Of a stretch of DNA of 64,000 nt, positions 48,953-59,280 are shown piece by piece. Each line of letters opens with the position of its first letter. The first letter of the stretch is position 1. The stretch spans positions 384,571,461-384,635,460 of the forward strand of contig OY856187.1 in assembly GCA_963693315.1 (NCBI GenBank), read 5' to 3'. Origin of the DNA: Diogma glabrata (taxonomy: Eukaryota > Arthropoda > Insecta > Diptera > Cylindrotomidae). The translations under genes and the position numbers were made by a program. Below the pieces are notes generated by a model, which saw nothing but the letters and a program-made list of their open reading frames with translations, ran no database searches and was not told where the DNA came from.

Positions 48953-49119
48953 CTTGAGAGCCCTGTTCAGTAATTGTATGTGGAACTGATGACAGATATG
49001 AGCCTAATAATCTCTTTCTACGTACATCAAATTTCCCAAAAAAAACTAAAACTAATGAAAAAAAACTAAAACTAATGAAAAAAAACTACCTAATACTCTT
49101 ACTGAACAGCGCCCTCAAG
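48953..49119. mobile_element. TA-flanked 167-bp MITE
   Basis: The left end CTTGAGAGCCCTGTTCAGTA and the right end, read inward as CTTGAGGGCGCTGTTCAGTA, match at 18 of 20 bases. TA flanks lie at 48,951-48,952 and 49,120-49,121. Inside, AAAAAAACTAAAACTAATG is duplicated. The TA site suits a Tc1/mariner-type MITE. It lies between the gypsy pol and the non-LTR relic, where a 3' LTR would be expected. Confidence 0.85.
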
Positions 49120-49495
49120 TACCAAAATTCAATTTCAGGTAATGAGAGACAACATTACTATTGTTAGCGATGAAAGCTATTTAGAAAAATAGAAAAATTT
49201 TTGAAATTTAATAAAAAAAAATGAATGGGGAGGATATGCTAATTCAAAGTAGAGTCAGATAACCGCAGACAAAGTCTTAAGCGGCTCACATCTAACACGA
49301 AAACGTTAATATGTTAAGCATAGTGGATGATTTATTAGAACAACCAAGGGTGAAAAATTTTAATAAATCAAGATACTAATTAAAATTAAGAATATATAAA
49401 AAAAATACTAATAATTAATAAATTAATAATGATAAAAAAAAACTATTACAAGAAAAATAAGTTAACAAAGATGTATGTTAAGGATAGTTAAATTT

Positions 49496-52400
49496 TTAAA
49501 TTTTTATATCTTTGGCATGGAAAGTCCCAATGGGCTTACCATCCAAATTTGTACATTTGTACAACACATTACCAACCCTGCTTGTTATTATGGCTGGTAG
49601 GAATTTCGGAGCCAGCTTGGCCGAAAACTTGTTTGCTGCATCACTTAAGTGATGTTGTCGTACCAAGACTCGTTGTTGTATTTCAAATGTACGAGGTCGC
49701 GTCCGTAGATTATAATGTTGTTGGGACTTTGCGAAAGCTGTGTCCATATATTTCTTAATGCGAGCTCTGACGATTGCTAATTGATCTGTATGATCTAGAT
49801 CCATATCAATTGGTTCACCAAGGCTATGTAAAGTTCGGAGAGTTGTGTAGGTCTTGCCATCTGATATAGGGTGTTGTCCAAACAACACGTAATATGGAGA
49901 ATGAAGTGTTGTGCTATGTACTGCGGAACGCAGTGCAAAAGCTATATCTCCCAGATGCGAATCCCACGTATTATGCATACCTTTAATGTAAGATCTGATC
50001 GCAGCTAATATTGACCTATTCACCCTTTCCGAAGCGTTACTCTGAGGGCTGTAGACTCCAGTTTTAATATGTGTAATGTTGAATTCTAACAACAGTTTTT
50101 GAAAAGAATGACTTAGAAATTGTTTACCATTGTCGCTGTGAAGAAACTCTGGAACACCATATGTTAGAAAAACTTCATTTCTCAAAAATGTATTCACAGA
50201 AGGTGAAGTAGCATTTCTGAGTGGTTTAATTAATACAAATTTTGACAGATGATCAAGTACAATCAGAAGAACAGTATTCCCAGATTTTGATCTGGGATAC
50301 GGCCCCAAAAAATCGATATATATACGCTGCCATGGTCTATCTGTTATAAATCGGGATTGCATTGGTGGGCGCAATATCTGATTTGTTGCCTTTGATTGTT
50401 TGCAGACATCACAAGACACGACATAATCATGAACTTGAGATGCCATGCCCGGCCAGTAGTAGAGACGCCGAAGACCCACCAAGGTCTTCTTTACCCCTCC
50501 ATGAGCAGCTATACAGTTGTCGTGATGTTCTTTGATCAATTTAGTAGTTAGAGGTTTCGGTATCCAAAGTTTCCACACAGGCAAATCGTTAGGTACTGCA
50601 TCAGCTTTAGGTTCTATGCGCATGTATAGCTTACCATCCAACTGTTTCACCATTGGAAAATCCTGAGGAGACAATTGTACTTTGGCTATCATGTTTGTGT
50701 ATTCATGGTGCCGATAACATTCATCATCTGATTTAATAGTGTCGTCAGTATGAGCGAGCGCTTCAGCAAATTCTTCAGACGTGTCGTCATATATACGAGA
50801 CAGAGCATCAGGTACTACGTTTTGGGTCCCTTTACTATGTACAATAGAAAAATCCATATGTTGAAGCTTTAAACTCCATCTAGCTAACCGACCACTCAAA
50901 TCTTTTTGTGACATCAACCACTTTAGACTTGAATGATCGGTCACAATAGTAAATTTATGACCCTCCACGTAGGCTCTGAATTTCTTCACGCTGAGAATTG
51001 CTGCAAGACACTCGAGCTCAGACACTGAATAATTCCTTTGAGCTTTATTCAACTTTTTAGACATGAATGCTATCGGACACTCATGGCCTTCATCATCCAG
51101 CTGATACAATACACTTCCTACACCCGTGATGCTTGCATCACATCTAATAAAAAATTCTTTTTCATAATTAGGATTTATTAAAACTGGGGCTACAGTCAGA
51201 AGATTTTTTAAATTGTTAAAGGCGGTTTGAGCTCCATCAGTCCATACCAGTCGTTTAGATCCTTTTTTCAAAAGATCTGTAATAGGTGAAACAACGCTAG
51301 CGTAGTTTGGTATAAATCGTTGATACCACCCTGCCATACCTAATAACCGACGAATCTGTTTAACAGTTGTTGGAGCTGGATATTCCTCAATAGCTCGTAC
51401 TTTTTCTGGATCCGTTTTCAATCCACCTTCGCCAACCAAAAAGCCCAAATACTTTACTTCTCGCAGCACGAACTTACTTTTCTGCAGATTGATGGTTAGA
51501 CCTGCATTAGTTAAAAGAGTAGAGACTATAGACAGTAGTTCCATGTGTTCCTCGAATGTTGAGGACACTACCAGTAGGTCGTCTAAATAGACGAAGACAC
51601 TTTCGTGATACTTGTGAGGTATCACTTTATGCATCAGCCGACACATTGTCTGGGGAGCATTGCACAAACCAAAAGGCATAACCTTGAATTGGTACAATGG
51701 TCGTCCAGGCACTGTGAAGGCTGTTTTGTCTCGAGATGTTTCTGCCAAAGGAATTTGCCAGAACGCATCTTTGAGATCAATACTGCTTATGTATCTCGTA
51801 CTATTTAGACGTCCTAACAAGCCATCGATTAAAGGAAGTGGGTATGCATCCTTTTTGGTCAGTGCGTTGACACGTCTCGAATCTAAACATAAACGATTCT
51901 TACCTGAAGATTTTTGTATTAAGACCACTGGCGAGCACCAAGAACTGTCAGAACTCTCTTCGATCACTCCTAATTGAAGCATACGGTCTAGTTCAGCATA
52001 AATCTTTTGTTGAACTGCCGGCGATGTGGGGTAATGCCTCTGTTTCACAGGTGCACTATCCCCAACATCGATGACATGTTCAACCAAAGATGTTTTGCCG
52101 AGACCTAATACCTCAAAAGAAGGAAAAGAATCCTTGACGTTCTCCAGTTCTTGTAGCTGGTCAGGGTTTAGATCGTGATTTAAGTTGTTATTAGATTCAA
52201 TTGGTGTCAATTCACTGACAAATGAAGGAGTGATACCAAATTCCCTCCAGAAATCGATGCCCAGGTAGAGTTCCTCACGCAAACTTGGAACAACATGAAA
52301 ACGAAAAATTTTCGATAAGCCATTGAAATTTATAGAAGCGTCTACATAACCCAGGATATGATTACGGGTACCATCTGCTGTACGGATGGCAGAAAACATT

Positions 52401-52831
52401 TTGTGATAGGTTATGCCGGCGTTTCTTAATAATTCTAGGGAATTTCTTCCCAGAATACTGATAGAGGCTCCACTATCTAAAAGTCCATAAACTTTTTTAT
52501 TAAAAATGTTTATATAAAGGTGTGGTCTAGGATCATTTTCCCGATAAATGATCGAAGAGACACACGCTTTATTGAGAAGTTTTCTTTTTCTAAAGTAAGT
52601 GCGCGAGCGTTCAATACGCTTAAGAGATTTGTGTTTCTGACGTATCAGTAATGGTGTTGAAGTTTGAACAGATTTACTTATTTTTGGTACTGTGGTGGCG
52701 AAAGATCTTCTTCTTCGGTGGTGGTTGACACATCTCTCAGATGACCTCGCGTACTCGAAGATGGGTTTGGGAGCACAGCTCGCGAGTTCTGTACTCCCGC
52801 CCGAGAGTTTAAATGAAGCGGTGGATGACAA
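49496..52831 (-). CDS. pol: Ty3/gypsy Pol polyprotein (PR-RT-RNase H-IN), intact
   Basis: A 1,111-residue open frame encoding the enzymes that copy and insert the retrotransposon. Domains in order are: aspartic protease with GLLDSGASISILG (Asp119); reverse transcriptase with FKVMPFGLCNAPQT (about 382-395) and the catalytic YLDD at 415-418; RNase H with RCDAS (563-567), SELE near 604 and TDHSSLKW (631-638); and integrase with an HHCC zinc finger (H769/H770 region to C807 and C810) and the D,D,E triad at about D840, D900 and E935. A basic C-terminal tail (LAPKFLPAIITSR) resembles a GPY/F module. No stop or frameshift was found. Its start is nominal because it overlaps gag by 154 bp in the -1 frame, so it is probably made as Gag-Pol. 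There is no env. The sequence style (SNASERVNRSI, IDLKDAFWQIPL) and the tRNA-Lys PBS suggest an Osvaldo/mdg3-like lineage (inference). Confidence 0.97.
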   Translation of the reverse strand: MSSTASFKLSGGSTELASCAPKPIFEYARSSERCVNHHRRRRSFATTVPKISKSVQTSTPLLIRQKHKSLKRIERSRTYFRKRKLLNKACVSSIIYRENDPRPHLYINIFNKKVYGLLDSGASISILGRNSLELLRNAGITYHKMFSAIRTADGTRNHILGYVDASINFNGLSKIFRFHVVPSLREELYLGIDFWREFGITPSFVSELTPIESNNNLNHDLNPDQLQELENVKDSFPSFEVLGLGKTSLVEHVIDVGDSAPVKQRHYPTSPAVQQKIYAELDRMLQLGVIEESSDSSWCSPVVLIQKSSGKNRLCLDSRRVNALTKKDAYPLPLIDGLLGRLNSTRYISSIDLKDAFWQIPLAETSRDKTAFTVPGRPLYQFKVMPFGLCNAPQTMCRLMHKVIPHKYHESVFVYLDDLLVVSSTFEEHMELLSIVSTLLTNAGLTINLQKSKFVLREVKYLGFLVGEGGLKTDPEKVRAIEEYPAPTTVKQIRRLLGMAGWYQRFIPNYASVVSPITDLLKKGSKRLVWTDGAQTAFNNLKNLLTVAPVLINPNYEKEFFIRCDASITGVGSVLYQLDDEGHECPIAFMSKKLNKAQRNYSVSELECLAAILSVKKFRAYVEGHKFTIVTDHSSLKWLMSQKDLSGRLARWSLKLQHMDFSIVHSKGTQNVVPDALSRIYDDTSEEFAEALAHTDDTIKSDDECYRHHEYTNMIAKVQLSPQDFPMVKQLDGKLYMRIEPKADAVPNDLPVWKLWIPKPLTTKLIKEHHDNCIAAHGGVKKTLVGLRRLYYWPGMASQVHDYVVSCDVCKQSKATNQILRPPMQSRFITDRPWQRIYIDFLGPYPRSKSGNTVLLIVLDHLSKFVLIKPLRNATSPSVNTFLRNEVFLTYGVPEFLHSDNGKQFLSHSFQKLLLEFNITHIKTGVYSPQSNASERVNRSILAAIRSYIKGMHNTWDSHLGDIAFALRSAVHSTTLHSPYYVLFGQHPISDGKTYTTLRTLHSLGEPIDMDLDHTDQLAIVRARIKKYMDTAFAKSQQHYNLRTRPRTFEIQQRVLVRQHHLSDAANKFSAKLAPKFLPAIITSRVGNVLYKCTNLDGKPIGTFHAKDIKI
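52678..52684 (-). promoter_or_regulatory. Candidate -1 frameshift site at the gag stop
   Basis: Gag ends CAA-AAA-TAA. With Lys-AAA in the P site and TAA in the A site, slipping back one base re-pairs fully on AAA and reads ATA, which is in the pol frame (VPKISKS). The pol frame is open for 154 bp upstream, so the exact site is not proven, but this is the last possible point and the only A-run in the overlap end. This is an inference from the frames. Confidence 0.5.
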
Positions 52832-54408
52832 TTAGTACATCGTGGAGAGATGGTGTCAGCCTTACCACATCGATAGCAGTACGGCTTTTGAGGACAGTTG
52901 TATATCGTGTGACCAATGTCTTTACATCGGCTACAAATTTGATGTTCAGTTCTAGGTGGCGATGGTGGTAGTATTGACCTATTAGCATTTGTTGGTCTGG
53001 CTAGTATTTTTGGTGGTGCGCTGTAGGCATCTACATAAGTTGAGTAGTTTGCTGGAACTATTTGATGATTTGAAGGACCTGTAACGTCTTCATCAGAAGG
53101 TGTGACTTCACTGATCCGGTATTGACCAGCTGTTCTCGTAGGTGGTAGCAGAGATTGCCCACCTGTCCTTGACGCTGCGGGTGATGATGCCCAAAATTTT
53201 TCAAATTTTTGGCACATCACACGCAGGTCTTCAAGCGATGCAAACTCAGCTATCATTGTTACACTTCTTAGTTCTGCAGACAAACCGTCTCGAACTATCT
53301 CTATTAATTCACGTGGATTATAAGGCCGTATCAGTCTACTATTTAAGTTGTTCATACCAATTATGTAGTCATAGACACTCTCTTTATGTTTTTGTCTACG
53401 ACTCACAAGTACTTTCAAAACCGTCTTATCATCTGTAAGGGTACCAAACGTGTTAACTAATGCTTCTCTCAATATGGGATAGGTCACCACTCGATACTCA
53501 TATGTTAGATTTATGTAATGTTTTTCAGCGGCTCCACGGAGATATCGGGGAACGATTGACTTTAAATCGTCAAAGGTCACCCGATCCCTTCGTGCAGCCA
53601 CCTCAACCAAATGAAAGAATTCATGAGCATCGGGTGAGGACCCGTCACCAGAGAAGTAGGGGAGCCAATTCGTATAGAATTGACTCAAATACCTGTGTGG
53701 TTGGTACCCTTCATGCGGTTCTATATATGCTGGTACTGCTGAGACCCTAGCCGATCGGTATGGTGGTGGAGCTATTCTGATGTCATTGAATAGCTCTTCC
53801 AGTGGTATTGCTGGTCCAAGCTGTTCCTGCTGTACCTCATTGGCTGGTTGTGGAAGACGCGGTCTTCGTTGACGGCCCGTCATATTATCAATCAGGTCAC
53901 CTAGTGGTTCCATATGATTTGGAGTTGATCTCGCGAATACACCTTGAAATGATTCGTCAAGATTTGCAGGTGCTGGTACATCTTTTCTTAAGACCCCTCC
54001 TTCTGGTCCCATTATCAGTGCAGTGATGGTCCTGAAAGTTTCAGATAATGACCTGGCTGCATATTCGGTAGCATCTTTTAACTCCTCCATGTTTTTTATG
54101 CGGTTATTACGGTCCACGTAATGGGTTATACGATTTAACAATCCTTTTAGTGTGTTTGGTGGCACTGGAGCCACTAAACTCCTTACTTCCCGAGCCAAAA
54201 ACAGAGCTGCTGCCAGAATCAGCTCACTTTCCTCCTTCGTATTAGCTGCGTGTGTTTGTATTATTGGTGCTGTTGCACCTCTCGCAGCATCACTTAACTG
54301 TTGTATCCAACCTTCGCTGTTGTATTGGATGTCCCGGAGGAAGCACTCGACCCACAACTCGCACAACTCGAGACCGTAAAACGGATGGTCTATCGGCACC
54401 TCTGACAT
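52678..54408 (-). CDS. gag: Ty3/gypsy Gag protein, intact
   Basis: A 576-residue open frame for the particle-forming nucleocapsid polyprotein. Residues of about 225-460 match the retrotransposon gag core (YLSQFYTNWLPYFSGDGSSP, then LPNTF-like and RRQKHKESVYDYIIGMNNLN). Near the end there is a zinc knuckle CSRCKDIGHTIYNC (residues 492-505, C-x2-C-x4-H-x4-C). A second at 511-524 (CYRCGKADTISPRC) has Thr in place of the His and is probably weakened. A third CTNC remains. The start ATG at 54,408 is the first in the frame, after an A/T-rich leader. The stop at 52,678 lies inside pol; AAAATAA at 52,684-52,678 (minus) permits a one-base backward slip into pol. The frame is free of lesions. Confidence 0.95.
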   Translation of the reverse strand: MSEVPIDHPFYGLELCELWVECFLRDIQYNSEGWIQQLSDAARGATAPIIQTHAANTKEESELILAAALFLAREVRSLVAPVPPNTLKGLLNRITHYVDRNNRIKNMEELKDATEYAARSLSETFRTITALIMGPEGGVLRKDVPAPANLDESFQGVFARSTPNHMEPLGDLIDNMTGRQRRPRLPQPANEVQQEQLGPAIPLEELFNDIRIAPPPYRSARVSAVPAYIEPHEGYQPHRYLSQFYTNWLPYFSGDGSSPDAHEFFHLVEVAARRDRVTFDDLKSIVPRYLRGAAEKHYINLTYEYRVVTYPILREALVNTFGTLTDDKTVLKVLVSRRQKHKESVYDYIIGMNNLNSRLIRPYNPRELIEIVRDGLSAELRSVTMIAEFASLEDLRVMCQKFEKFWASSPAASRTGGQSLLPPTRTAGQYRISEVTPSDEDVTGPSNHQIVPANYSTYVDAYSAPPKILARPTNANRSILPPSPPRTEHQICSRCKDIGHTIYNCPQKPYCYRCGKADTISPRCTNCHPPLHLNSRAGVQNSRAVLPNPSSSTRGHLRDVSTTTEEEDLSPPQYQK

Positions 54409-56420
54409 TTTCTTTTGTTGTCAGATTTTATGAAAAAAAGGACAAAAATTATAAAAAAAAATTGCAACTCAACAAAACCAACAACAAACGATAATGATCG
54501 TGACCCCCTAAAATGTTTTTCCGCGCAAAAATGTCAAAAAAAAAACACAACAACCGTAAAAAAAAATTGTAAAATGTAATAAAAATTGTAAACCGACAAG
54601 AAATCGTGAACACCGCGACTCACAACAGCAGAAAGAAATATACAAATGCTTCGAATGATCAATTCCTTCGACTTTCGTTTTACAGGGAAAAATTTATTGA
54701 TCTTAAAGATCCTAGGAAAAAGATGATTATTTAAATATCTATTTGCAAAAAATATTGATTTACTTACAATCTAGTTATTTTGTTGCAACTTGTACACCTT
54801 GATTTACTTAATGTGTAGGAGAAAATTTAATTATTTATTTTCTTGATGTTCAGCTTATTTAATTCATTTATTCAATATATAAATATATATATTTATTTAT
54901 GAAATGAGAAAATATTCATTTATTTAATTATTTAATTATTTATTTATTGAATTTTAAAAAAAAAATGTATATATATTTATTTATGAAAAAATAGAAAATA
55001 TTTATTTATCAAAATATGTGTGAGAAAATATTTATTTGTAAAAATATTTATAAATTAAAATATTTATTTATTTATTAATTTATTTAAAAAAGGAGATATT
55101 TATTTATTTATTTATTTATAATATATGAAAATATATTTATTTGTTATGAGATATAAAAAAAATATTTATTTATTTATTTGAAAAAATATTTATTTATTTA
55201 GAAAAGAGTAAATTATTTATTTATTTATGTATTTATAATTGTAGAGATTTTTCCTGGGCAAAGCCCACACCGATTGACTGTATAATCAAAAAAAATTTTA
55301 AAAGGAATTGTAACGAAGATTCGAAGTGGAAAATCGAACTCGCGATCTCTTCCCAGAAACGACATGTGAGGTCTAGAACAAAAATAGGCCTAAAAATCCT
55401 AAAATCTACCTTCTAGTACCCTCCCGCGTGATGAAATGAATTCAGCATTGTTTAAAGATTCAGCCTAAATATCTGTTATCTACAAAAATCATATGCTGAG
55501 TTCATTCATCCTTAAAACTAAGAAAAAATATTAAACTAGAAAAGTTAAGAAAAACAATTAAGACTAATATCGTTTGTTGGGAGTAGACCAGTATAGAGTA
55601 CCAGTCTCCAGATCCGATTTCAGTACAAGACCGAATTCACTATTGTAACGCGATGTTGGATGGATTTGCTAGGTCCATTGAAATTGTGAAGGGAGGTTGG
55701 GTTGAACGTTGGTTCTTCCCAACAAAGTGGAGATCTGGATGCAGTTTCACTTGTATGGAGGAGTGCTTAGCATTGTAGAAGCGATCCTGGCTGTCCGTAG
55801 GACTGACAGGCTTCCCTTCTCTTCCGCATAAACACTCGACCAGTAAAGCTGCATTCAGTCTCGGAAGGAAAACTAATTGAAATTTTGCTAATATTAAAAA
55901 AAAATCCGCTTGGTGATCGCATGCCAAAAGACAGAGGCGACCCTTAACCAACGAAACATGTTAAGAAGGTTAAGCCTTCTTGGATTCTTTCTTAGAGATA
56001 CCCATATTTTATTCAGATTATAACTTTGTAAAAATTATTTGTTGCATCATAAACATCGATTAAATATAAAGATATATGATAATACAATAGTATACAAAAA
56101 TACAGTAGGTATATAAAAAAACACCATAGGTATATAATAATACAATAGATATATATAAAAAAATTCAATCAAGTAACAAACAACAGATGCAACAAAATTA
56201 TCACAACTTACAATATTTACCGTATCATTCAAAAAATGTAAAAATATCAAAAATATATTACAACATCCAACATATTATAAAAAAAAATCGCAATATGCCG
56301 ATATTTAATATACAGAAAAAATAACAACAAAATTCAAAATATTGAAATATTATCAGAAAATATTAAAATATGAAACTTATTGTGTGTTTTATAACGGGTT
56401 ACCTGTTATAAAACCGGTTT
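54409..56420 (-). other. Long leader of the gypsy element, with (TTTA)n-rich tract
   Basis: The sequence between PBS and gag is about 2.0 kb. 54,830-55,230 is an expanded ATTT/TTTA low-complexity tract. An unrecognised 103-aa minus-strand frame (55,951-55,640, MVKGRLCLLACDHQADFF...) lies in a less AT-rich block, 55,560-55,980, in which no domain is visible. Long leaders are known in the Osvaldo/Ulysses group. Part of this may equally be a later insertion, for example the SINE-like block. Confidence 0.5.
55230..55410 (-). repeat. Possible tRNA-derived SINE in the leader
   Basis: On the minus strand, GACCTCACATGTCGTTTCTG is followed by GATCGCGAGTTCGATTTTCC, the latter with a B-box-like GAGTTCGATT. 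An end containing the small hairpin TGGGCTTTGCCCA follows. The A box is not clear. It could be a decayed SINE or chance. Confidence 0.35.
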
Positions 56421-56438
56421 GTCCCTGTTTCGGCGCCA
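56421..56438 (-). promoter_or_regulatory. tRNA-Lys primer-binding site
   Basis: On the minus strand it reads TGGCGCCGAAACAGGGAC, starting with TGG and complementary to the 3' end of tRNA-Lys (one or two differences from the TGGCGCCCGAACAGGGAC form). It directly follows a CA that would end the 5' LTR. It primes minus-strand DNA synthesis. It points the element leftwards, in agreement with gag and pol. Confidence 0.85.
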
Positions 56439-57000
56439 TGTGTAAAGCCTGGACCTTACAACTTAAATAATAGATGCTTAGGCATCTATTTATCCAAGGG
56501 TTTTATATTTAAACATTCCAAATATGATACATGAATAAGCGGACTAAACCATGCGTGGACTCTACCGCGGAAAAATCTCTAATACACAAAACTACTTTAG
56601 CAGACCATTAGGTCTAAAACAATAATTTAAATCAAATTCAAAGAATATAAACAAAAGGACATAAAAATACCTTAATTAATTATGCTGGCTGCAGGATGTT
56701 TGTGGTTGTTTTGATCGTTGTATGTCGCTTATAGCTAATTCCTTATGCGCTGGTATACTTCAATATTCTTTTGCCTTTCAAAACCTTTTTCTACAGCTTG
56801 CACTAGATGATGGTCTTCCATATGCGTTTTTATCCATTTGTTGTTTAAGAATTTTGATACGGTAATCTTAATTTCACCTATTTTAATCTCCATATAGAAG
56901 ATGCGCAGTACTTTCATCAAATCTTCACATAAACACAAAATTTTGTTTAATCACAATTTTTTTTCTTTTTAATCAGATTCAAATATAAATATTTTTTTCT
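56439..57000 (-). repeat. 3' part of the 5' LTR of the gypsy element
   Basis: In the element's sense the LTR ends ...GGCTTTACACA directly before the PBS. A TATA-like TATAAAACCC lies at 56,507-56,498 and a 22-base hairpin (AATAGATGC/GCATCTATT) at 56,468-56,489. The outer edge (TG) cannot be fixed; 57,000 is a nominal limit. I could not find the matching 3' LTR left of pol. Confidence 0.6.
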
Positions 57001-58380
57001 TATCTTTTACATATACATATCGAAAAATTAATATAATTTACGTTCATGATAAAACTTGATCACATTTTCTTTTTTTTTTCAATTTTCATTTTTGTTTCAA
57101 TTTATACTATTAACGTTAAAACAAACTAAACTCAGTAAGAAAGACAGTTTTCTTAAAGATGCGTAACCGCATCCTCGAATGACTTCGATATTTAATTTAT
57201 TCCTGAAAATCACAACCGCGACTGCCAATTTTGAGTTTTATTTTTTATTTTAATTTTATGTTTAAATTTTGCGATTTAAAAATCGTAACCGAACTTTTTT
57301 AAGTTTTAACATGATTTTGTAGATAAAATCATACTGACCATAATTATCAAAAATGCTTTGTTTAAATAATCTAAACGAAGGGGAGCGAAGGAGATGACCA
57401 TTCAAAAATTTTGTATATTTCTCTCTGTTTCAAACAAAGGAATTTAATCGGTTTTTTTAGAACGAGATCGTCAACCAATTATAAAAAAAAGAAAGAAGGA
57501 TCGACAACATATAATTCGTGTTGGTTTTGTTTTCAGTTATTATAGAGAGAACGAAATAACAATAACCACGAAATGCAACAATTTTGTTAACAGTTTAATT
57601 AAACAGATGATGATGAGATTGTGTCTGATAGCATCAACAAAGAAATGAAAAATGCAATTACAACTACATGAGTTTTATTTTTGTTTGATTAAAACAAAGT
57701 AGAAGAATGTTTACGAATTTAAGCAATGTTAATTGTGAGACTGTTAGTTTTGTTAATAGAAATTGATATTGAATCAACACGACGCGTTGTTGTAGCAACG
57801 CGATTAATTAATGGTTTTGATACCGGTTCATTATGTAATGTATTTTTGTTGAACTAAGTTGCTGTTTCATGTAGTTACGGATGTTAAACTGAAGATTACC
57901 AAGTGGTGGGTTTATAAGGGAGAGAAGAAATAGAACAGTGTGGCGACTGAAGAAAATGTATCCTTGACTGTTCGTTGACCGTTAAATCTCACTACCAAGG
58001 CATACATTTCCTTCAGTCTACCAATACAGAACCTGAACTCGTTCTGGAGTAGGGTGTAGACTCTCTTATAAATACTACTGGTTAGATAATAGCCCAGATT
58101 GCGGCATAACAACAATGAACTTAGCGTTTGTGTAGTCATTTAACCTGTCTATCTAATCAGACAAGTCTTGAAAAAAATATGTGTTCTCAGGGAAATTTGG
58201 TGAGCTCTGAGCGATATAATCCAAATACAAACAAAATTTTACTAGGACAGAAAATCTTCAAATAAACCATATTGTGATGGTTTGAACTCAGTTCAAATGC
58301 TTTAACCCTCACATATATGGTATGAAGTTTCATATATATATGGACAAACAAAATACTTATCAAAAAATTAGTGTTCTAAC
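57001..58380. other. Region right of the gypsy element, outer LTR or flank
   Basis: It is AT-rich to 57.9 kb. A less AT-rich block at 57,940-58,090 holds an unrecognised 75-aa minus-strand frame (58,139-57,912). Osvaldo-type LTRs can exceed 1 kb, so part of this may be LTR. Confidence 0.4.
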
Positions 58381-58384
58381 TTGT

Positions 58385-58560
58385 TGATAAAACCGAAGAA
58401 ATTTAGGACCAATATCTCAGACAAACCGTGAACGTGCGCAACTACAACGCACATGGGAACTAAACTATGCGCTAGGAATTGTCTGATTGAATTTACTGCA
58501 AAATACCACATAACCAGAAAAAGTACAATCAAATGTGTATAATCTGGACCATTGTGTTAT
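58385..58560 (+). pseudogene. Gypsy RT-flanking relic, third copy
   Basis: CCGAAGAAATTTAGGACCAATA, ACCGTGAACGTGCGCAACTA and GTCTGATTGAATTTACTGCA match, with substitutions, the segment at 41,835-41,955 that precedes the second gypsy relic. It is short and has no open frame. Confidence 0.65.
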
Positions 58561-58858
58561 AGCTCTAAAACACAAATTTCACAAAGCTGATTGAACTGCA
58601 CGAGAAAATTTGCTTCTCATAAACAGTATGTTAACAATAAATTCTATCACATATAAAATACGACATAAGTCAATATTTCATGATTTTATCTATTTTATAT
58701 CTATGGTTGGGATATGGAAAATAGGATCAAAGTCATTGACTTTTTCATTCAATAATCTTGATATGCGGGATAAAGAAACCTAATTTTTTATCTAGATTTC
58801 TTTTCACAAAAAAAAACTCAAGTTTTAATTTCTTGCAAAATCTAATACAAAAAATATG

Positions 58859-59278
58859 GAGGGGCTGAAATCTCAAGCTCTGAGATATTAAGACTTCGGT
58901 CTGGGTTAGAGATTTTGATATAGTTTTCGGCAAAAAACTTTTATTAGAACATGGTTTTTAGTTTTGGGCAGCGATGTATATCAAACATAACTTTTTGTTA
59001 AAATACATGTATTTTTATCTCTGTTTAGATATGTATTACAAATTTATTACAAATGTCGCAAAATTATAACAGATCATATATTAACATAATTTAGTAAAAA
59101 GATTATACAATCAGCAAACTACTCAAAACCTCTCCATTTAACGTTGCGATCAAAATTCCAAAAATATTGTAAAGTTTAAATAAAATCAAAAATTCATAGT
59201 TTTTTCAAACACAATTCTAAAAATTTTTTAAAAATTTTTGAAATCATAGATTAAAACTTTTTTCAAAAATTCTAAAAG
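58859..59278. repeat. Dispersed repeat family A, left part of an interrupted copy
   Basis: It starts GAGGGGCTGAAATCTCAAGC and contains TTTTGGGCAGCGATGTATAT, as at 2,923 onward. It is cut at TCTAAAAG-TA by the Tigger-like unit and resumes at 63,160. Confidence 0.88.
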
Positions 59279-59280
59279 TA

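Noticed and set aside
49549..54494. Plus-strand frames of 67-105 aa over the gypsy element
   Set aside because: They are antisense shadows of the intact gag and pol frames.
55640..55951. A 103-aa protein in the gypsy leader
   Set aside because: It has no domain, promoter or homologue that I can recognise. I mention it only as an open frame within the leader.
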